This document shows, one piece after another, positions 45,829 to 58,498 of a DNA stretch of 64,000 bases. Source of the stretch: Rhodocollybia butyracea. Taxonomy: Eukaryota; Basidiomycota; Agaricomycetes; Agaricales; Omphalotaceae. Under the pieces are notes generated by a model, which saw only the letters and a program-made list of their open reading frames with translations, was not told where the DNA came from and did no database searches. Made by a program: the position numbers and the translations under genes. Within the stretch, counting starts at the first letter, position 1. Each line of letters begins with the position of its first letter. The DNA lies in the NCBI GenBank assembly GCA_015501585.1, contig JADNRY010000010.1:186001-250000 (forward strand), given 5' to 3'.

Positions 45829-46115
45829 TTGTGAGCGACCGAAAGATGTTTATTTCAGATGTTAAGGGCGTCGAAGGCGTTGGTATACGATGTTGGTATC
45901 AACGATAAGTTCGTATTGTTACTAGTGGTCCGTCGAGACTTCCGCTAGCACTGAGCGACCTGTTAACACAAGCTTGTCTGCTCACCCGTCGAGTAAATAG
46001 TAGACAAGTTAATCACGATTACAAATAGTGTCACAAGTCACTTGATCGCAAACTTATTCACGTCTTTTCTTTCTTCATAACTTCCATTATCTTCTTGATC
46101 TTTCTTGCGGCCGGA
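45829..46115. promoter_or_regulatory. Divergent promoter, BET3 / USP48
   Basis: Only 287 bp separate the two ATGs; both promoters must lie within it. No TATA box is evident on either side. Confidence 0.5.
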
Positions 46116-49100
46116 ATGGCAAAACGCACTAGAGAGGCCTCACCATCTTCCAAAGGGCTTGTAGCCGGTCAAATTCTTCGTCGACAAGTTCTGAACTCTT
46201 GGGGTTGGGTTGGCACAGAAGCGACCAGCTCATCCTCGATAACACGCGACCATCTACTCGCCACGTGCGGCCTTTCGAGGAGAAATAATCACCCTTTCTG
46301 CCGAACCAAATACAAGTCAAAATCACGTAGAGATCAGTTTACCGAACCTGCTACCAGCGAAACAAACGAAGAGACTCCTGACGATGTGATTGTAATATCA
46401 GACGGGGAAGATGAGGGACATGTCTGCAGCAAAAGGTCTTGTCGAGCTAATCCGAACTGTCTGAACTATCTGGGCCAGGATAAATGGGAAGACGAAGGTC
46501 TGACCGGATTAAAGGTTTCACTTCTTCTCAGTTTACTCACACTTGAAACAGATTTAGCCATAGATAATTTCCTCCCAGTCGCACAACTTGGTGAAAATCC
46601 GATACTGCTCGCAAAAGATCCAGATATACCGGTCGGGTTAAAGGTGAGAGATTTGCAGTATTTGTTTTCAATATCCGACCTTGCTGACCTTTCCAACCCA
46701 GAACCTCGGCGCAACTTGTTATGCCAATGCTTCGCTTCAAGTAAGCTCTTTCAGGCCAGAGGGTCGAATATTATTAATGCCCACTAGGTGTGGTTTAGAT
46801 CTTCCAACTTCACAAGTGGCGTCTACAGTTGCCAGCCTTTAGAGTCAGAGTCGAAATTCATGGTAAACATCCTGCTATTCCAAGGCTGGGGACATGTTCT
46901 TATTTCCTTTTCAGGACTCACCCATCTTTCAATTACAAGTCACTTTCGCAGCACTGCAAGAAAGTATACAGAACGTGTTCAACCCTTCTAAACTAGTGGA
47001 GAGCCTTCAACTACGCGCTGCCGAACAGCAGGATGCGCAAGAGTACGCAGATCCAGAGCTCTATGGCGCTTCTCTCTCTTAACATCTGCTAGATTTTCCA
47101 AGCTGTTCATGACCCATTTAGATGCCGAGTTCAAGAAACAACCGGATCCAGCCCTGCAATCTCTAGTGAATGCTCAAGTATGGCTTCTCATTTGTCCTCT
47201 GCTAATGACTTATTGATGATCTCAGTTTGAAGGCGAACAAGTATACGGCACAAAGTGCCACAACTGCAACTATTGCTCCGAACGTTCTTCAAACTTTTGG
47301 GAGATTGAAGTCAATTTCCAGGTTAGAAATTCCACTACGATATCTGTTGATTATTGACCATGCATGTATCCACCAGAACAACTCTAAACTCGAAGATCGC
47401 ATTGATGTTCTCCTCGAGCCCGAAACTTTGACCGGTGATAACAGGTACGTGCTCTCTTATCAGACTCAATGCGTACACTGAGTCGCACTGTTAGGTATTT
47501 CTGTGTACGGTGCAACAGCCTCCAGGATGCCACACGGTATACTGAATTGCGAAAGCTTCCTCCTACTCTTCATATATCATTACTTCGCTTCGTGTATGAT
47601 TTGAAGACAATGGAACGCAAGAAATCCAAAAGTGCGATTGTGTTCCCCAAAGTACTGGATATGAATCAATTTATTGGTTCATCTTCGAAAAAAGAAGCGG
47701 TGTCTCATGGGCATTCAAACAACGTTTACGAGCTTCGTGGCATTTTGCTGCATAAAGGTCCCAGTGCTTATCACGGTCATTATGAGGCCCAGGTCTTTGA
47801 CTATGGGTGAGTTGACATCTGTCTATCCGTACTTGGCCAATACTTAACTGTGGTCAAGGTCCAATTCTTGGTATCAGTTCAATGATGAAAAAGTAACTCA
47901 GATTGACAAATTGGGAGACAAGCGGCCCTCCAAAAAGGTGGTGATTGATGTTGACGATTCGGGAGGCAAGGACGAGGAAAAGTTGATCGCATTTCTCGTC
48001 TTGGATACACAAGAAACTAATTAGACTTCAGCCCGACGGGTTCAAAACGCAAGAAAAAGGTGAATGGTTCGCGGAAGCGACAGAGAGTCGATGATAGTGA
48101 GGATGAGATGACTCCGTGAGTTTTAGTACAAAATCCACCTTTAATTGTGTATTGAGATTTCAAGCAAGACCACCGAAATTAATTCAGACCGAAGCCTCGG
48201 GGTAAAACTGTTCTGATTTTCGTATCTCATTCTCTTACGCCACTACTAGTGAAATCTATTCCAAGGATGCATACATGCTTATCTACGCCCTGAGGCAGTC
48301 CGATTCTAAAGTAACGGCCTCAGAAGCTATTCCTCCTCCTCGTGCAATGAACGTTATAAACTCCCTTAATACATCGCACGATAAAGAATGTGAAATGTAT
48401 ACGAAAAGGTAGATCGAGTTAAATTGACTTCAAACTGTCACGACTGACCTCGGCTTCCTAGGGAAAAATCGGTTCTCTCAGCTTTGAAAGCTCGTAGAGC
48501 TCAAGTTCTGGACATATACAGGAGTTGGGCTGTAAGTTCTGCTGATGAAGTATGTGGTGATTCCAATGCTCCTAAACTCCCATTAAAATAAACTAAAGGA
48601 TTGCGTGGTCGTGAGCCGACAAGCATTGGAAGACTGGTTGAGGCAGTATTCGGTTAAAGGTTCATTTTCCAACAGCGAACCAAACGACGACGACGAAGCA
48701 CAGTCAAAACTCACTGTAGTCGCTGTCAACGACATTCTTTGTGAACATGGTCTTCTTGATCACCGTAGCGCAGACAAGATAAAGCGTATATCTCGGGTGC
48801 GAAATTCAAAGAAATCTGTCCATTCTAAATTAATCTCTTATGTCCATTCAGGGTGCTTACACCAAGATCGTTGAACAAACAAAGTGCATTTTTGAGCCTG
48901 CACTTTCATTGGATGACGTTTGTCCAAACTGTGTCAACTCCACGTTCAAGGGTATACAATCTGGGAACTTTTGTGGCGCTATCTCTCATATCTTTTCCCA
49001 GAGCGCCTTTACCAGATCGAGCATCCTCGAGTGGTGGCTGAATTCAGCGAGAAAGCTAATGTCGCAGATGAACATTCTGGATTCTGGATATCAAAAGCTT

Positions 49101-50511
49101 GGCTAAAAGGTTTTCCCATTGCTTATGAGAACACGACAAAGTGCTAAAAAAAACATGATAGATTGGTCTCTCCAGAAACCAAAAATGCATATTGCTTCTG
49201 AAGACGATCCGCCTCCCGATTCTCCAGACTTTGTGAACGATGTTCGTTGTGAACATGGTAGCCTATCTTTAAATAATGCCGCGAGGCGTCGTATTTCTCC
49301 AGGGGTCCGCCGACTTTTCCTCATGCCCGCTTCAACCTTCTGACTCAAAGCGTTGTGTGACAGGCGTGCAAAATTCTCACTGCCTTATTTCCTAATTGGA
49401 CACCAATATCTGTAATCGATGGTTGTTTCTTTTGTTGCGGCGGCGTCATTTGTATTAACCCTCTTTACAGAAGCTTGCTCCATCTGTGAAGTCGTGGTTT
49501 CTGAACTCAAAGCCAGTAATTTCGAGCACCGTAAACGAGCTGAAACCGAAAAGGCTTGCCTATTTCTCGATCGAATTGTAAATGACCTAACGTTGTATTA
49601 GGCTAAATTAAAGCATCTGCTTGAATACGCCTGCGATGGAGACATGTTCTTGCTTGAGAATGTTCCTTGCGCCCTGGTCCCTCTGGATTTTGTGCGAAAG
49701 TGGAGGCGATGGGCGAATAAACCTGCAAGTACTAATAGACCAGACTCTCTGGATAACAGTATATTCTTTTGCGAGCATGACATGTTGAACTTGGATCTTT
49801 CTGATATCGAGTCGACTGCTGCAATTATTAAAAGAAGTGAATGGGAAGACCTAGTAACCTTGTGGGTCACTTTATCTACGTCTTGCCGTTGCTCCTCTGG
49901 CTTACATCTATATCTTTCCCCCTCAGCTACTCTGCTCATCCTTTGATTGCTTTGTCTCCCTCGCACGATGATCATACTCGATTTCGGCTTGACTTTCCTG
50001 TTTGTTCAGAGTGTCGCCAGAAGAGGTATATTGCTTCTCGAACCTTATCTGCACGTGTTTTTTACTTGGGCCTCTTAGACTATCGGATTGGGTGGTGACA
50101 GAGATTGTCGTGCAGCTTCACAACAAAAATGCCTCCAAGGAAATCGGGGAACCTCCGCGCAAAAAGGTAACCTATGGCAAAACCTCCGCACGCCAGTCCA
50201 AACGTCTACGACAAATACGCGAACTCGGTGAGAAGAAGCGAGTGACTGTCGCCAAGATTATGACTGTGAAGGACGTCAAAGTTGCTATAAGTGAACAGTT
50301 CGAGATTCCGACCATATGCCAGCGACTGCTGCTGCATGGCGTAGAGTTACTCGACAATGAAGCATCCATAGAAAGTCTTCACCTTCTTTCAAACGACATT
50401 TTGGAACTGCACGAGGAGAGCGAATCTCATGACTTTGATGAGTCTTATGAGGTCGTATCACGACGAGATGAAGGGAAAGGTTTTGGAGGAACTTTACTTG
50501 GGGGTACTTGA
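46116..50511 (+). CDS. Ubiquitin carboxyl-terminal hydrolase, USP48/UBP26 type
   Basis: Many exons. The start MAKRTREASPSSKGLVAG precedes a disordered region, then the peptidase C19 domain: Cys box NLGATCYANASLQVWF (exon 46710-46740, joined to 46789), RAAEQQDAQEFSKLF, the CHNCNYCS zinc ribbon and CVRC, LPPTLHISLLRFVYD, His box AYHGHYEAQVFD and NSWYQFNDEKV. Three DUSP-like repeats follow, each with a CEHG/CEHD core (about 48740, 49250 and 49770), and a C-terminal ubiquitin-like domain (VTVAKIMTVKDVKVAIS ... LLLHGVELLDNEASI). This order, C19-DUSP-DUSP-DUSP-UBL, is that of animal USP48 and plant UBP26, nuclear deubiquitinases acting on chromatin and NF-kB substrates. Catalytic Cys and His are present, so it should be active. 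Confidence 0.9.
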
Positions 50512-50696
50512 TCGGATGATACAAGCAGTGAATGTACTTAAGTATGTACAGTACTTAAGAAGAAGAAAGCAATAGTCCGTAGCCTCTATATACATGGTCC
50601 ATGAAAGCATGAGTAGTCCCAGAGAAAGAATAGGCCAAAATCGTTAGAGCAACACAAACCCAAAAGATAAGGAGAGAAAAGAAATCATCGAACTAC

Positions 50697-53600
50697 CTAT
50701 TGTACAAAAGTAGATACACTGGAATAAGCAGGGACATGAGGTGGAGATCTGATATTGAATTTCAGGAGTTTTGAAGTGGTCTGAATGACATCCAGGTCGT
50801 CAGAACCGCTGCCCTCCATTGTGACCGCGACAGCAAGGGCTTCTTGAGTGAGGTCCGTCATCTCTCCAATTGAGGCGACTGAGATCGCTAACGAGTCCGA
50901 GGGATTGACATTTGCAAGAGCCGCGCGGTCAGCTACAGCATATTGAGCTGCTTCGGCTACAACTTCTTGGGCTGCCTCAGCTAAACGACGTGTCTCTGGC
51001 GCGCTAAATCCGTTGAGAGCCCTGTGATAAGCAGTTAGCCCTTGCTCAACAGCATGTTTCTGTTTGGCGAGATGGTTCAGGTTCCCCATTGGCGATTGAG
51101 TGACCAGAGCAACGTCAGTTTCTGTGGCAACGCGGGCAGCAACATTCTGGAGAACTTCCACTATCCGAGAGGGTGTACGTTCGGCAACCTCAAGTGTAGG
51201 ATGTGTGTGCACCCCGCTAACGAAAGTAGCCATAAACAAGAGCCACATAGAGTGAATGGAAAAGTTTCACCTTGATGCGACGAGTCGATTTAGCTGGGGC
51301 TCACTAGCACGACGAGGAAGGTCAACCATCACCGTTGAACTGTTACGATTAGGCCATACGGGATCCATAGCTGAACGGGGGGAAACATTGAGATGGAACG
51401 TATGCGAGAGGTGACTTTCTTGGCCGTCGAGCATGAACTAACAGAAAAAGTCAGGCTTCATTCCAATCAGTTTCTTGTTTCTGACGCGCACCTTTGCAAC
51501 GACCGTAATATCGCAGCTTTGAGCATCCGGAGTTGGAGTCCCGAAAAGTTCATCGTTTTTCCAAGACAACCACGGAGGAAGCGAAGGTGAGCTATAATAT
51601 ACTGGTATATTCTGCCAGGAAGCCTGTGGATCCCATACGCGAGGTTTACAGACCCACGGGAGACCGCAATAGGCTGCACCAGGGAAAAGCCCTGCCAACT
51701 TGCGATGAAATGGACGAAACTCCCACTTTCCATCCCCAGTTTTTTTGGCTTCGATGTTCCATATATGGTTTCCTTTGGACTTGGACTTTTTCCCGTCTTC
51801 ATTGTACCGTTGAATGTATGAGTTTCGCCAGAGGTAGTTTCGAATCTATGAATTAAACGATTATATTAAGTTTGTGATATGAGCATGCAAGAAACGGTAC
51901 ATACCTTCTTCATCGGTATCTTTTCCTCTGGGTAACCTTTTGATGCGAGCTACGAGGTCTGTAAGATCCCCCCGATTGAACAGCCGTAAATAGACCTACT
52001 AATTCTAGAAAAGCATTCGTGAAAGCCTGAATACGGAACTTGAAAGGTCGGAAATCCGGCGATTCGTCTAATCGCTGCATTTTCTTTGCCATTAGTGTTT
52101 GATGGATGGATTCTCCCTTTGAATCAGTTGCATCCACTTGTAGAGACATCAAGAAAGGAAACAAGTAAACATTACAAACACGTACGATTGGAACAAATTT
52201 TGTTGAGATATTCGAAAAAGATACGGTCGACTTCGCTTCGGTATTCTTGAGGGACATCAGACGAAGACGGAGACTACGTAGGTAGTTGACTGAATGAAAG
52301 TTTAAACCATGGGAAGGAAATGAACATACTTGAGAGTGGTTTCCAGAATCCTCATCCTCGTCATCATCCCATCCGTCTTCTTCGTGACCACTATGTTCTG
52401 CCTCTGGACTTGGTCGAGAAGATGTAGATGAGGGATGGGCAGATGAAGGCGATTGCCATGTTTGGTGCGGACTTGCCCCTGGCTTATTGTTGTATGAAAA
52501 CGTGAAGGGATGCACATATGATCCTCCAACTGATCCCGACCGGTTCATGCGGCCGGGAACTACAGGTTGTCGGATAATTCCTTGATAAGGATTTTCTGTC
52601 GTGAACCGAGTTGTTGATGGAACACTTATAGATCCGGTAGACATCGAATGGGAATGTCTGGTTGGTACCGCGGTGTCAGACCAAGCGGTTCGTAAAGGAG
52701 GAAACTTGGGAGAAGAAGACATGGTGAGGTCATCTGGCTGCATAGATCCAGTTATCGGAGGATACAGCGCCTGCTTCACTTGATTGAAGACAAAAGGGAG
52801 TGTGGGAGGCGGAGACGCTGGCCGAGAAGGTGGAGGTGACTGCAGAGCATACATAACAGCCGAAGGGTATGAAGATGATACTGGCGGGTCGTCTTGGGGT
52901 TCCACTTTGAGTTTCACACGACGTTCAGCGTCACTATCTGTACCGCAACGTTTCCTATTGCGATCAGAAGAGTCAACGATCTGAGGAATACTGCTAGAGG
53001 AGATCGCTGGAACAAGTGAGGGTTGGTTGACAGGAAACGTGTCGGTAGCTTCAAGTAGAGGCGGTAGTGGCGTTGGATAGTCATCAAGATCATTTGAATT
53101 GTTGTACATCGGAGAATCAGTGGCCTCTTTTTCTTTGAATCTCTCAGTAATCACGTCGGAAACGTAGGCCAATTTCGACCTGAGATCTGCGCAAATGCCG
53201 ACAATAGTGCCCGCTTGAGAACCGTCAGTCCTACATAAATTGGCAGCTGTAGATGCCGATTGCACCACTCTGTAAAAATGATTAACCAGTAGATTGTAGC
53301 ACATAAATGTAGACGTACTGGTCGAGGATATCCCTACCAATCGTCAAAGCGTTTTCCGAAGCGAGCGCCTCAGCTGTAGCAGGAGAAATGGCCGAGGAAG
53401 GCACGGGCAGGGTGAGATTGACAGATGACGCCACAGGCGGGGAAGGAAGTGCAGTAGGGGCGGGTACGGCCCTATGCTGACCTGGGTAGGATGGTAGCGG
53501 TTCCAATGCAGACTGGAGAGAAGAGGCTGCAATTCCAACATACGCACTAGCCGAAGGAATGGGATTCATGGGAGGCGGAAGAGAAGAAGCATGACCAGAT

Positions 53601-53971
53601 GTGGGCAACTTGGCAGTCATACCGTTCTCTACGGCGTGAGAGCCAGAAAAGGACTGACTGAAATATGGCGTCAGGTTTGCTGGTGGCTGAGTTGGGAAAG
53701 GGTCAAGGGGTGTGGGGTCCAAGAACGCAGCAGCGGTGAGGTTTGCTGACGGCACGTGCATGGGCTGTCCATTTGGGTCGATGAAATTAGAAAATGCAGG
53801 TGGAGGGTCAGGAAGAGAATGTGAGTGAGACGATAAAGAATGGACAGGCTGAGGTGCCATTAGATCAGGCAACACCTCCGAAGATACGGGATGCGGTACT
53901 GGTGAAACATTGTCAACATCGAAATCCATATGCAGCGCTGACACTGCTGGATGGTTTTGCTCGATTGACAT
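50697..53971 (-). CDS. Fungal nuclear regulator of unknown function, conserved core plus disordered N-terminus
   Basis: One long gene in about eight exons. The N-terminal 500 or so residues are Ser/Pro-rich and disordered with a basic nuclear signal (DRNRKRCGTDSDAERRVKLKVE). The conserved core begins SEVDRIFFEYLNKICSNLDATD, RPFKFRIQAFTNAFLEELA, SKGYPEEKIPMKKIRNYLW and GKKSKSKGNHIWNIEAKK. A beta-sandwich-like region follows, with WEFRPFHRKLAG, VWDPQASWQNIPVYYSSP and LPPWLSWKNDELFGTPT (putative Ig-fold signature). The tail is helical (VEVLQNVAARVATET ... ALAVAVTM) and ends near 50697. I recognise the core as widely conserved in fungi but cannot assign a named protein. Nuclear transcription-regulatory function is inferred from composition. 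Convergent with USP48, 185 bp apart. Confidence 0.78.
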
Positions 53972-54831
53972 GCAAGACTAGCACCGGAAAAGGTGCTAAA
54001 GGCTTTACTGCTCGTTCAAGTTTATAGCAAACCGCTAATGAGCCTATATACGATCAGTATGAGATCGAAGCTTTGGACACGCGGAAAGCTGGCAGTGTAA
54101 ACAGGCAAGATAGGTTGCCGTGGAATGCAGCGAAAACGAGAGGAAAATTAGCTCGCGAATGTGCCAGCTTGATTGGCCGTAAATCTGGCTCTGAACGATA
54201 ATGAAACCTTTCTTTGGCTTCGAAACAAGTGCAATATACTGTGGATGTTCGAATACGTCCACAGGTTGCTGCTGAGCAAGGTCCGAACAGGGAGATGACT
54301 GAAAGAAAGAGATGATGCAAGTAAACACTCAGGCAGCGACTAACTATTTCCTCCGTCACGGTCACGATTCACATGGGCGACAAATTCAAGTGACCGGCGG
54401 AGACTGACACTGACAGCAATTACTCTGCAAATACTCTAACTCCTAAACATAAGTATTCAATAATAAAATATTCAGTACTTCTTGGCCTGAGACGGTCTTC
54501 GGAGACTATGTACTAGTTCAATTTTTTTTTTGTATGTGACATATTCTCATTGCCTTTCCGTTGTCATCTTGAAAGCGAATATCATATTTGTGGAAAAACT
54601 GCGCAACATATGAAATTTCCGAGCTGTGTTACCGAATAACCGCAGGTCCGTAGGCCCCAGTAAGTAGTGATCAGCGCTACAGAACACAATCCTTTGATTC
54701 CTTTCCAATTGTGCAACTCAATCAAACGATTCGATTCAATTGTCGATTACAGCAAAGCACCCACACTTGTGTGCGAGTGTGTAATATATATGTTCACATA
54801 CTTACATATCCTTGTAGATCCTGGGGTGTTC
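53972..54831. other. Intergenic, with a possible small minus-strand gene
   Basis: A minus-strand frame at about 54305-54044, preceded by a TTTCAG acceptor, encodes SSPCSDLAQQQPVDVFEHPQ and a hydrophobic C-terminal part (94 codons with upstream ATG). No start exon or domain is recognised. The rest is AT-rich without features. Confidence 0.35.
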
Positions 54832-56157
54832 TCAGTATCTCCTTCGGGGACTTCGTGACCGCTCTCGCTCCCTACGACGATCACCACTTTTTTACAAAAA
54901 GGTTAGAACCGCACTTGTAGCACTAAACACATAGACTTACTCGTATCTTGAAGAAGAGTGTCGGTCATAACGATCACGATCACGATCTCGGTACTCGTCT
55001 CTCGAAGCTCTCTCAGAAGAGCGTCCAGGTGCAGCAGGTGCAGCCCCAGAAGCAGGCGTAGCGGAAACAGGGGCAGCTTTGCGTTTTTCCCGCTCTTCCC
55101 GAAACTTAGACAGCATGTTTCGGAGCTCATGGTAGCCCAAATGCATCTAGAAAAAAAAGAGTAGCTTTAATGAGCGTTCTGAGAGCTATAGGTACGAATG
55201 TACTGACTTTACCACCGAAGTGATCGGCTAGTCGACGATCGGAATCCAGGACAGACAGATACGCTCCGCAAACATCACATACACGAAGCTTCTGGTGACC
55301 AGATGCACCTGAAGTATCCGTCAGCTGCTGCAGTTCTCTCTGGACATTATGGGGTTAAGTGAGATTCGTAGTGAAAACAAAACATGCGGAATACACACCT
55401 CCTTGTCGGACTTTTCGCTTTTGAGTGCTTCAATTGCTGCCATTTCTCTCATTGACTCGTCCACCTTGCCTTGTTCACCTGCATCGGAGTTTAGTGATCC
55501 ACCAGACTCTCTAGAATCAACCAACACGCATACCAAGCGTTTCAATCTTCTCCGTGCCACCTTGTATAGCCAACTCGATTTCAGCAATTTCTCGCATCTA
55601 TCACAAAAGGAGAACAGAAGGCTTCAGTCAGACGCGGGTAAGTAAGTCACAGAATCAAGACGTACCAAATTCGTTGTTTTAGCATTTTCCTCAGGAGTCT
55701 TTTCCAGCCTTCGATGCGCTGCTCGTATTCGCCTGTCACATTCGTCAACAAACGCAAAGATATTTGATTCATATTCCATCTGGAAACGATTAAAGATAGG
55801 ATCATTCGGATTCTTTTCCTTCTCAGCGATAAATTCTTGCTTTAATCGCTCTGTATGAGACTTTGGGCAGGCGCCAAGATCCATTTTCTATGCAAACAAG
55901 GGGGGTCAGTTAATGAATGTCATTGAAAACATGGGGTTTGAGCTCACAGTGTTGGTAAATAATGCATGAGGACATGTTCCACATAAGAAGTTTCTGCAGA
56001 CTTTTTCGTCAGACCAAACAAGGTTTGCGTTTGCTACACCCATCGCCTCCGGACCCATCATTTGCTAATTAACCAAGAATCAGTACAGAACGGGTAATTG
56101 AGTGACTTGAAGACGCACCTCAAGCAGCTTGCGCTGCATTTCTGCTAGACGCCCCAT
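54832..56157 (-). CDS. LUC7: LUC7-family U1 snRNP-associated splicing factor
   Basis: Starts MGRLAEMQRKLLEQMMGPEAMG. The first zinc finger (CCCH type: VCRNFLCGTCPH, DLGACPKSH) precedes a long coiled coil (FNRFQMEYESNIFAFVDECDR, RRLEKTPEENAKTTNL, KVDESMREMAAIEALKSEKSD). The second zinc finger is KLRVCDVCGAYLSVLDSDRR, LADHFGGKMHLGYHELR. An Ala/Pro linker then leads to a short RS-like tail (RDRDRDRYDRHSSSRY, then across an intron GDRRRERERSRSPRRRY). LUC7 contacts the U1 snRNA-5' splice site duplex and influences weak donor choice. At least six exons; length and zinc ligands are as expected. Confidence 0.93.
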
Positions 56158-56557
56158 ACTTCGAACGTACGGATAGATGCAGTGAAGGGTTGAAGAAAGA
56201 TGAAGATGTGCTTAGTCATGCCACCTCAGGCGTCAATGGTAAATTGAATGTTATGTACATGAACTTCGGTTCTACTAATACTTCTAATACTTATACATTT
56301 TATGCAACAGGTAGTAAATTATTATATGCGAGAAAATTATTAATAGTAGTAGCAGACGTTTACAAATGCGAGTGTTTTGAAATTCGGCAAGAAAACCTCT
56401 CATGAAGATGGCAGAAAAACTCGTATCCAATGCCGCTGATGTACACAGCTTCGGAGAGTCTTCGGAGCCACAAGCAATGCAATGTGAGAGGTGGCGATAG
56501 GCGTCTGATAGAGTATGATGGTAACGCGAAACGATAGCAACGAAGATTTTGAGCCAC
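56158..56557. other. Intergenic, 400 bp
   Basis: Divergent side of LUC7 and 3' flank of the DnaJ-ankyrin gene; AT-rich. No feature recognised. Confidence 0.4.
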
Positions 56558-58354
56558 TTAAGCACGATTTTTGCGGTTACCCCTGCCTCGACCGACATTG
56601 CGGCCGCGATTGGAAGACTGGCGAGAGCCACTAGGCTGAACTTTTTCTTGATGCGAGAAAGGCGAAGGTGGAGACGGAGATTCAAATGCACGTTCATGCG
56701 CAGGACCCTCCTTACGATTAGTAGTCGGAGTAGGCGGTGGTGTGAAACCTCCATAGCACATAAGCAGCTGCACTATATCAGACAACTTTTCAGCCACATC
56801 CCCAGGAACACCCTTTGAGTACTGTTGAGTCATCGATTTCCTGCCTTCGGGAGAGTTGATCCAAGACCATGCATCGTTGATGTCTCGAGAGGTGGCAAGA
56901 CCGCTTTCGAGCACCATAAAGACCACCTGCGGCTCGTGTGATTGTAACGAGAAAGATAGAACATTCTTTGATTTGGGAGCAGTGTATATCTGTGAGTGAT
57001 CAGAATCTTTGGGATTGTAATTGTCGAAAAAGTATGCAAGTATGTTTGGATGGCCGTGTTGGACGGCAACGTGGAAAGCAGTACGACCTTTAGAATCGCG
57101 TTCATCCACTTCAGCACCTATAATATGCGTCAGAGTCGGCCAAGGGCCTGGTGACGCCACACTTACTGTGATTATCCAACCAAGAGACGAGGTCAGCGTC
57201 ACCTTGTTGAGCGGCTATATGCAAAAGCGTCTCCTGAGGGTCCTTTGGAGTGTTCTTCACAAATTCTTCGTGACCATGTTTGACTTCACCACCGGCAGCG
57301 TCAACGTTGTTTTCCCAAACACCCTTCTTCACTTCTTGTGCATTTCCTGCGCGCGCCGCTTGGAACACAGCAGAACGCTTCTCTTGAACCTTTTCTCGGT
57401 GGGCACGAGCAGCGTCTTCGGCTTGTTGACGTTGTGCATTGGCTTTGGCCTTTTTCTGTCCGCTTTTGGCCTTCTGTCGTTGCTCTGCAGCTTCACGTTC
57501 TAGACAGAATCAGAGTTTGAGTATTATCGAAGTTACGGCAAGTGTTTTATCACCTTTTTGCCGATCTTGCTCTTTCAGCTCTTTTCGAACTGCTGCTTCT
57601 CTTTTACGTCTCAGCTCAGCTGCTTCTTGCTCTTCACGGGTACGACGAAGTCGTTCGGCTTGCTCTTGGGGTGTTTCCCTTGGTTCTTCACGCGGTGGGG
57701 ACGGGCGGAAAGCTACAGAGGCTACGATTGGAAGATTCTACAGACAAGAAAACGCCACTCCACTTACAAGTCGGAGGTGATGGCATAAAGATAAAACCTG
57801 GAGGTAGATCTCCGCCTCGAGGACCACGGCCACTGTGAGCTCGACGGGCATGTCCTCGCATTACATGCTCGAAAATGAAGCTAGACAAACGTCATCAATA
57901 AAGTCTGATGGAGGTTCGGATGTCAACGACTTGCAGGTAAAATTCCAATTCATCATCATAGTTGACACCGTACTCGAACTCATCCTCTGAATAGTCACCA
58001 TCATGATCATGTTCAAACGGACTGAATGAGGATCGTCGAGGCCCGCGGGAAGGGTCTAAATGTTTTGAAAGTAGATTGTAAGCTTCCCCGACGCGCTGGA
58101 ACTCTGCAGTTGCGTCCGGATTATCAGGGTTTTTGTCAGGGTGAGTACGCAGAGCGAGCTACAAGCCGAGGCTATCTTAACATCCAGTGACAAAACAGGA
58201 AGCTCATATTTTACCTGCTTATAAGTGTTTTTTATAACGTCCAACGACACGCCCTAAAAATTGAAAATGAAGGAGAGAACGGCTCAAAAAATATGACAAA
58301 TACCTCGTCTAGCCCTAATACTCGATATGCATTCGCCAACGCCGTTCTTGACAT
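56558..58354 (-). CDS. DnaJ-domain plus ankyrin-repeat protein
   Basis: The N-terminal J domain is spread over three exons: [43 protein letters not shown] (HPD motif intact) and [15 protein letters not shown]. An acidic Asp/Glu-rich stretch and Arg/Phe/Gly-rich region follow. A long Arg/Glu/Ala coiled coil ([30 protein letters not shown]; continues to [12 protein letters not shown]) leads to two ankyrin-type repeats ([21 protein letters not shown] and [21 protein letters not shown]). The C-terminus is an Arg/Gly-rich tail ([16 protein letters not shown]). The J domain should stimulate an Hsp70; coiled coil and ankyrin suggest a ribosome- or cytosol-linked co-chaperone. The combination is known in fungi, but its client is not. 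Divergent from BCS1, 144 bp apart. Confidence 0.85.
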
Positions 58355-58498
58355 TATATCGCGTGTATAAAAGTGCAGAACCAGAGAAGTGGCAAAGAAA
58401 AGAGAGATAAAAGCAATTGAGTTTTAGGCGTCGTGATGTACACGGTCCACGTGATCAAGATCAGATTATTCATACTGGCTTTCTTAAACTTGACTTGC

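Noticed and set aside
50697..51248. Separate small secreted protein (MWLLFMATFVSG...)
   Set aside because: The hydrophobic start lies inside an intron; flanking exons splice in frame to the long nuclear-regulator gene.
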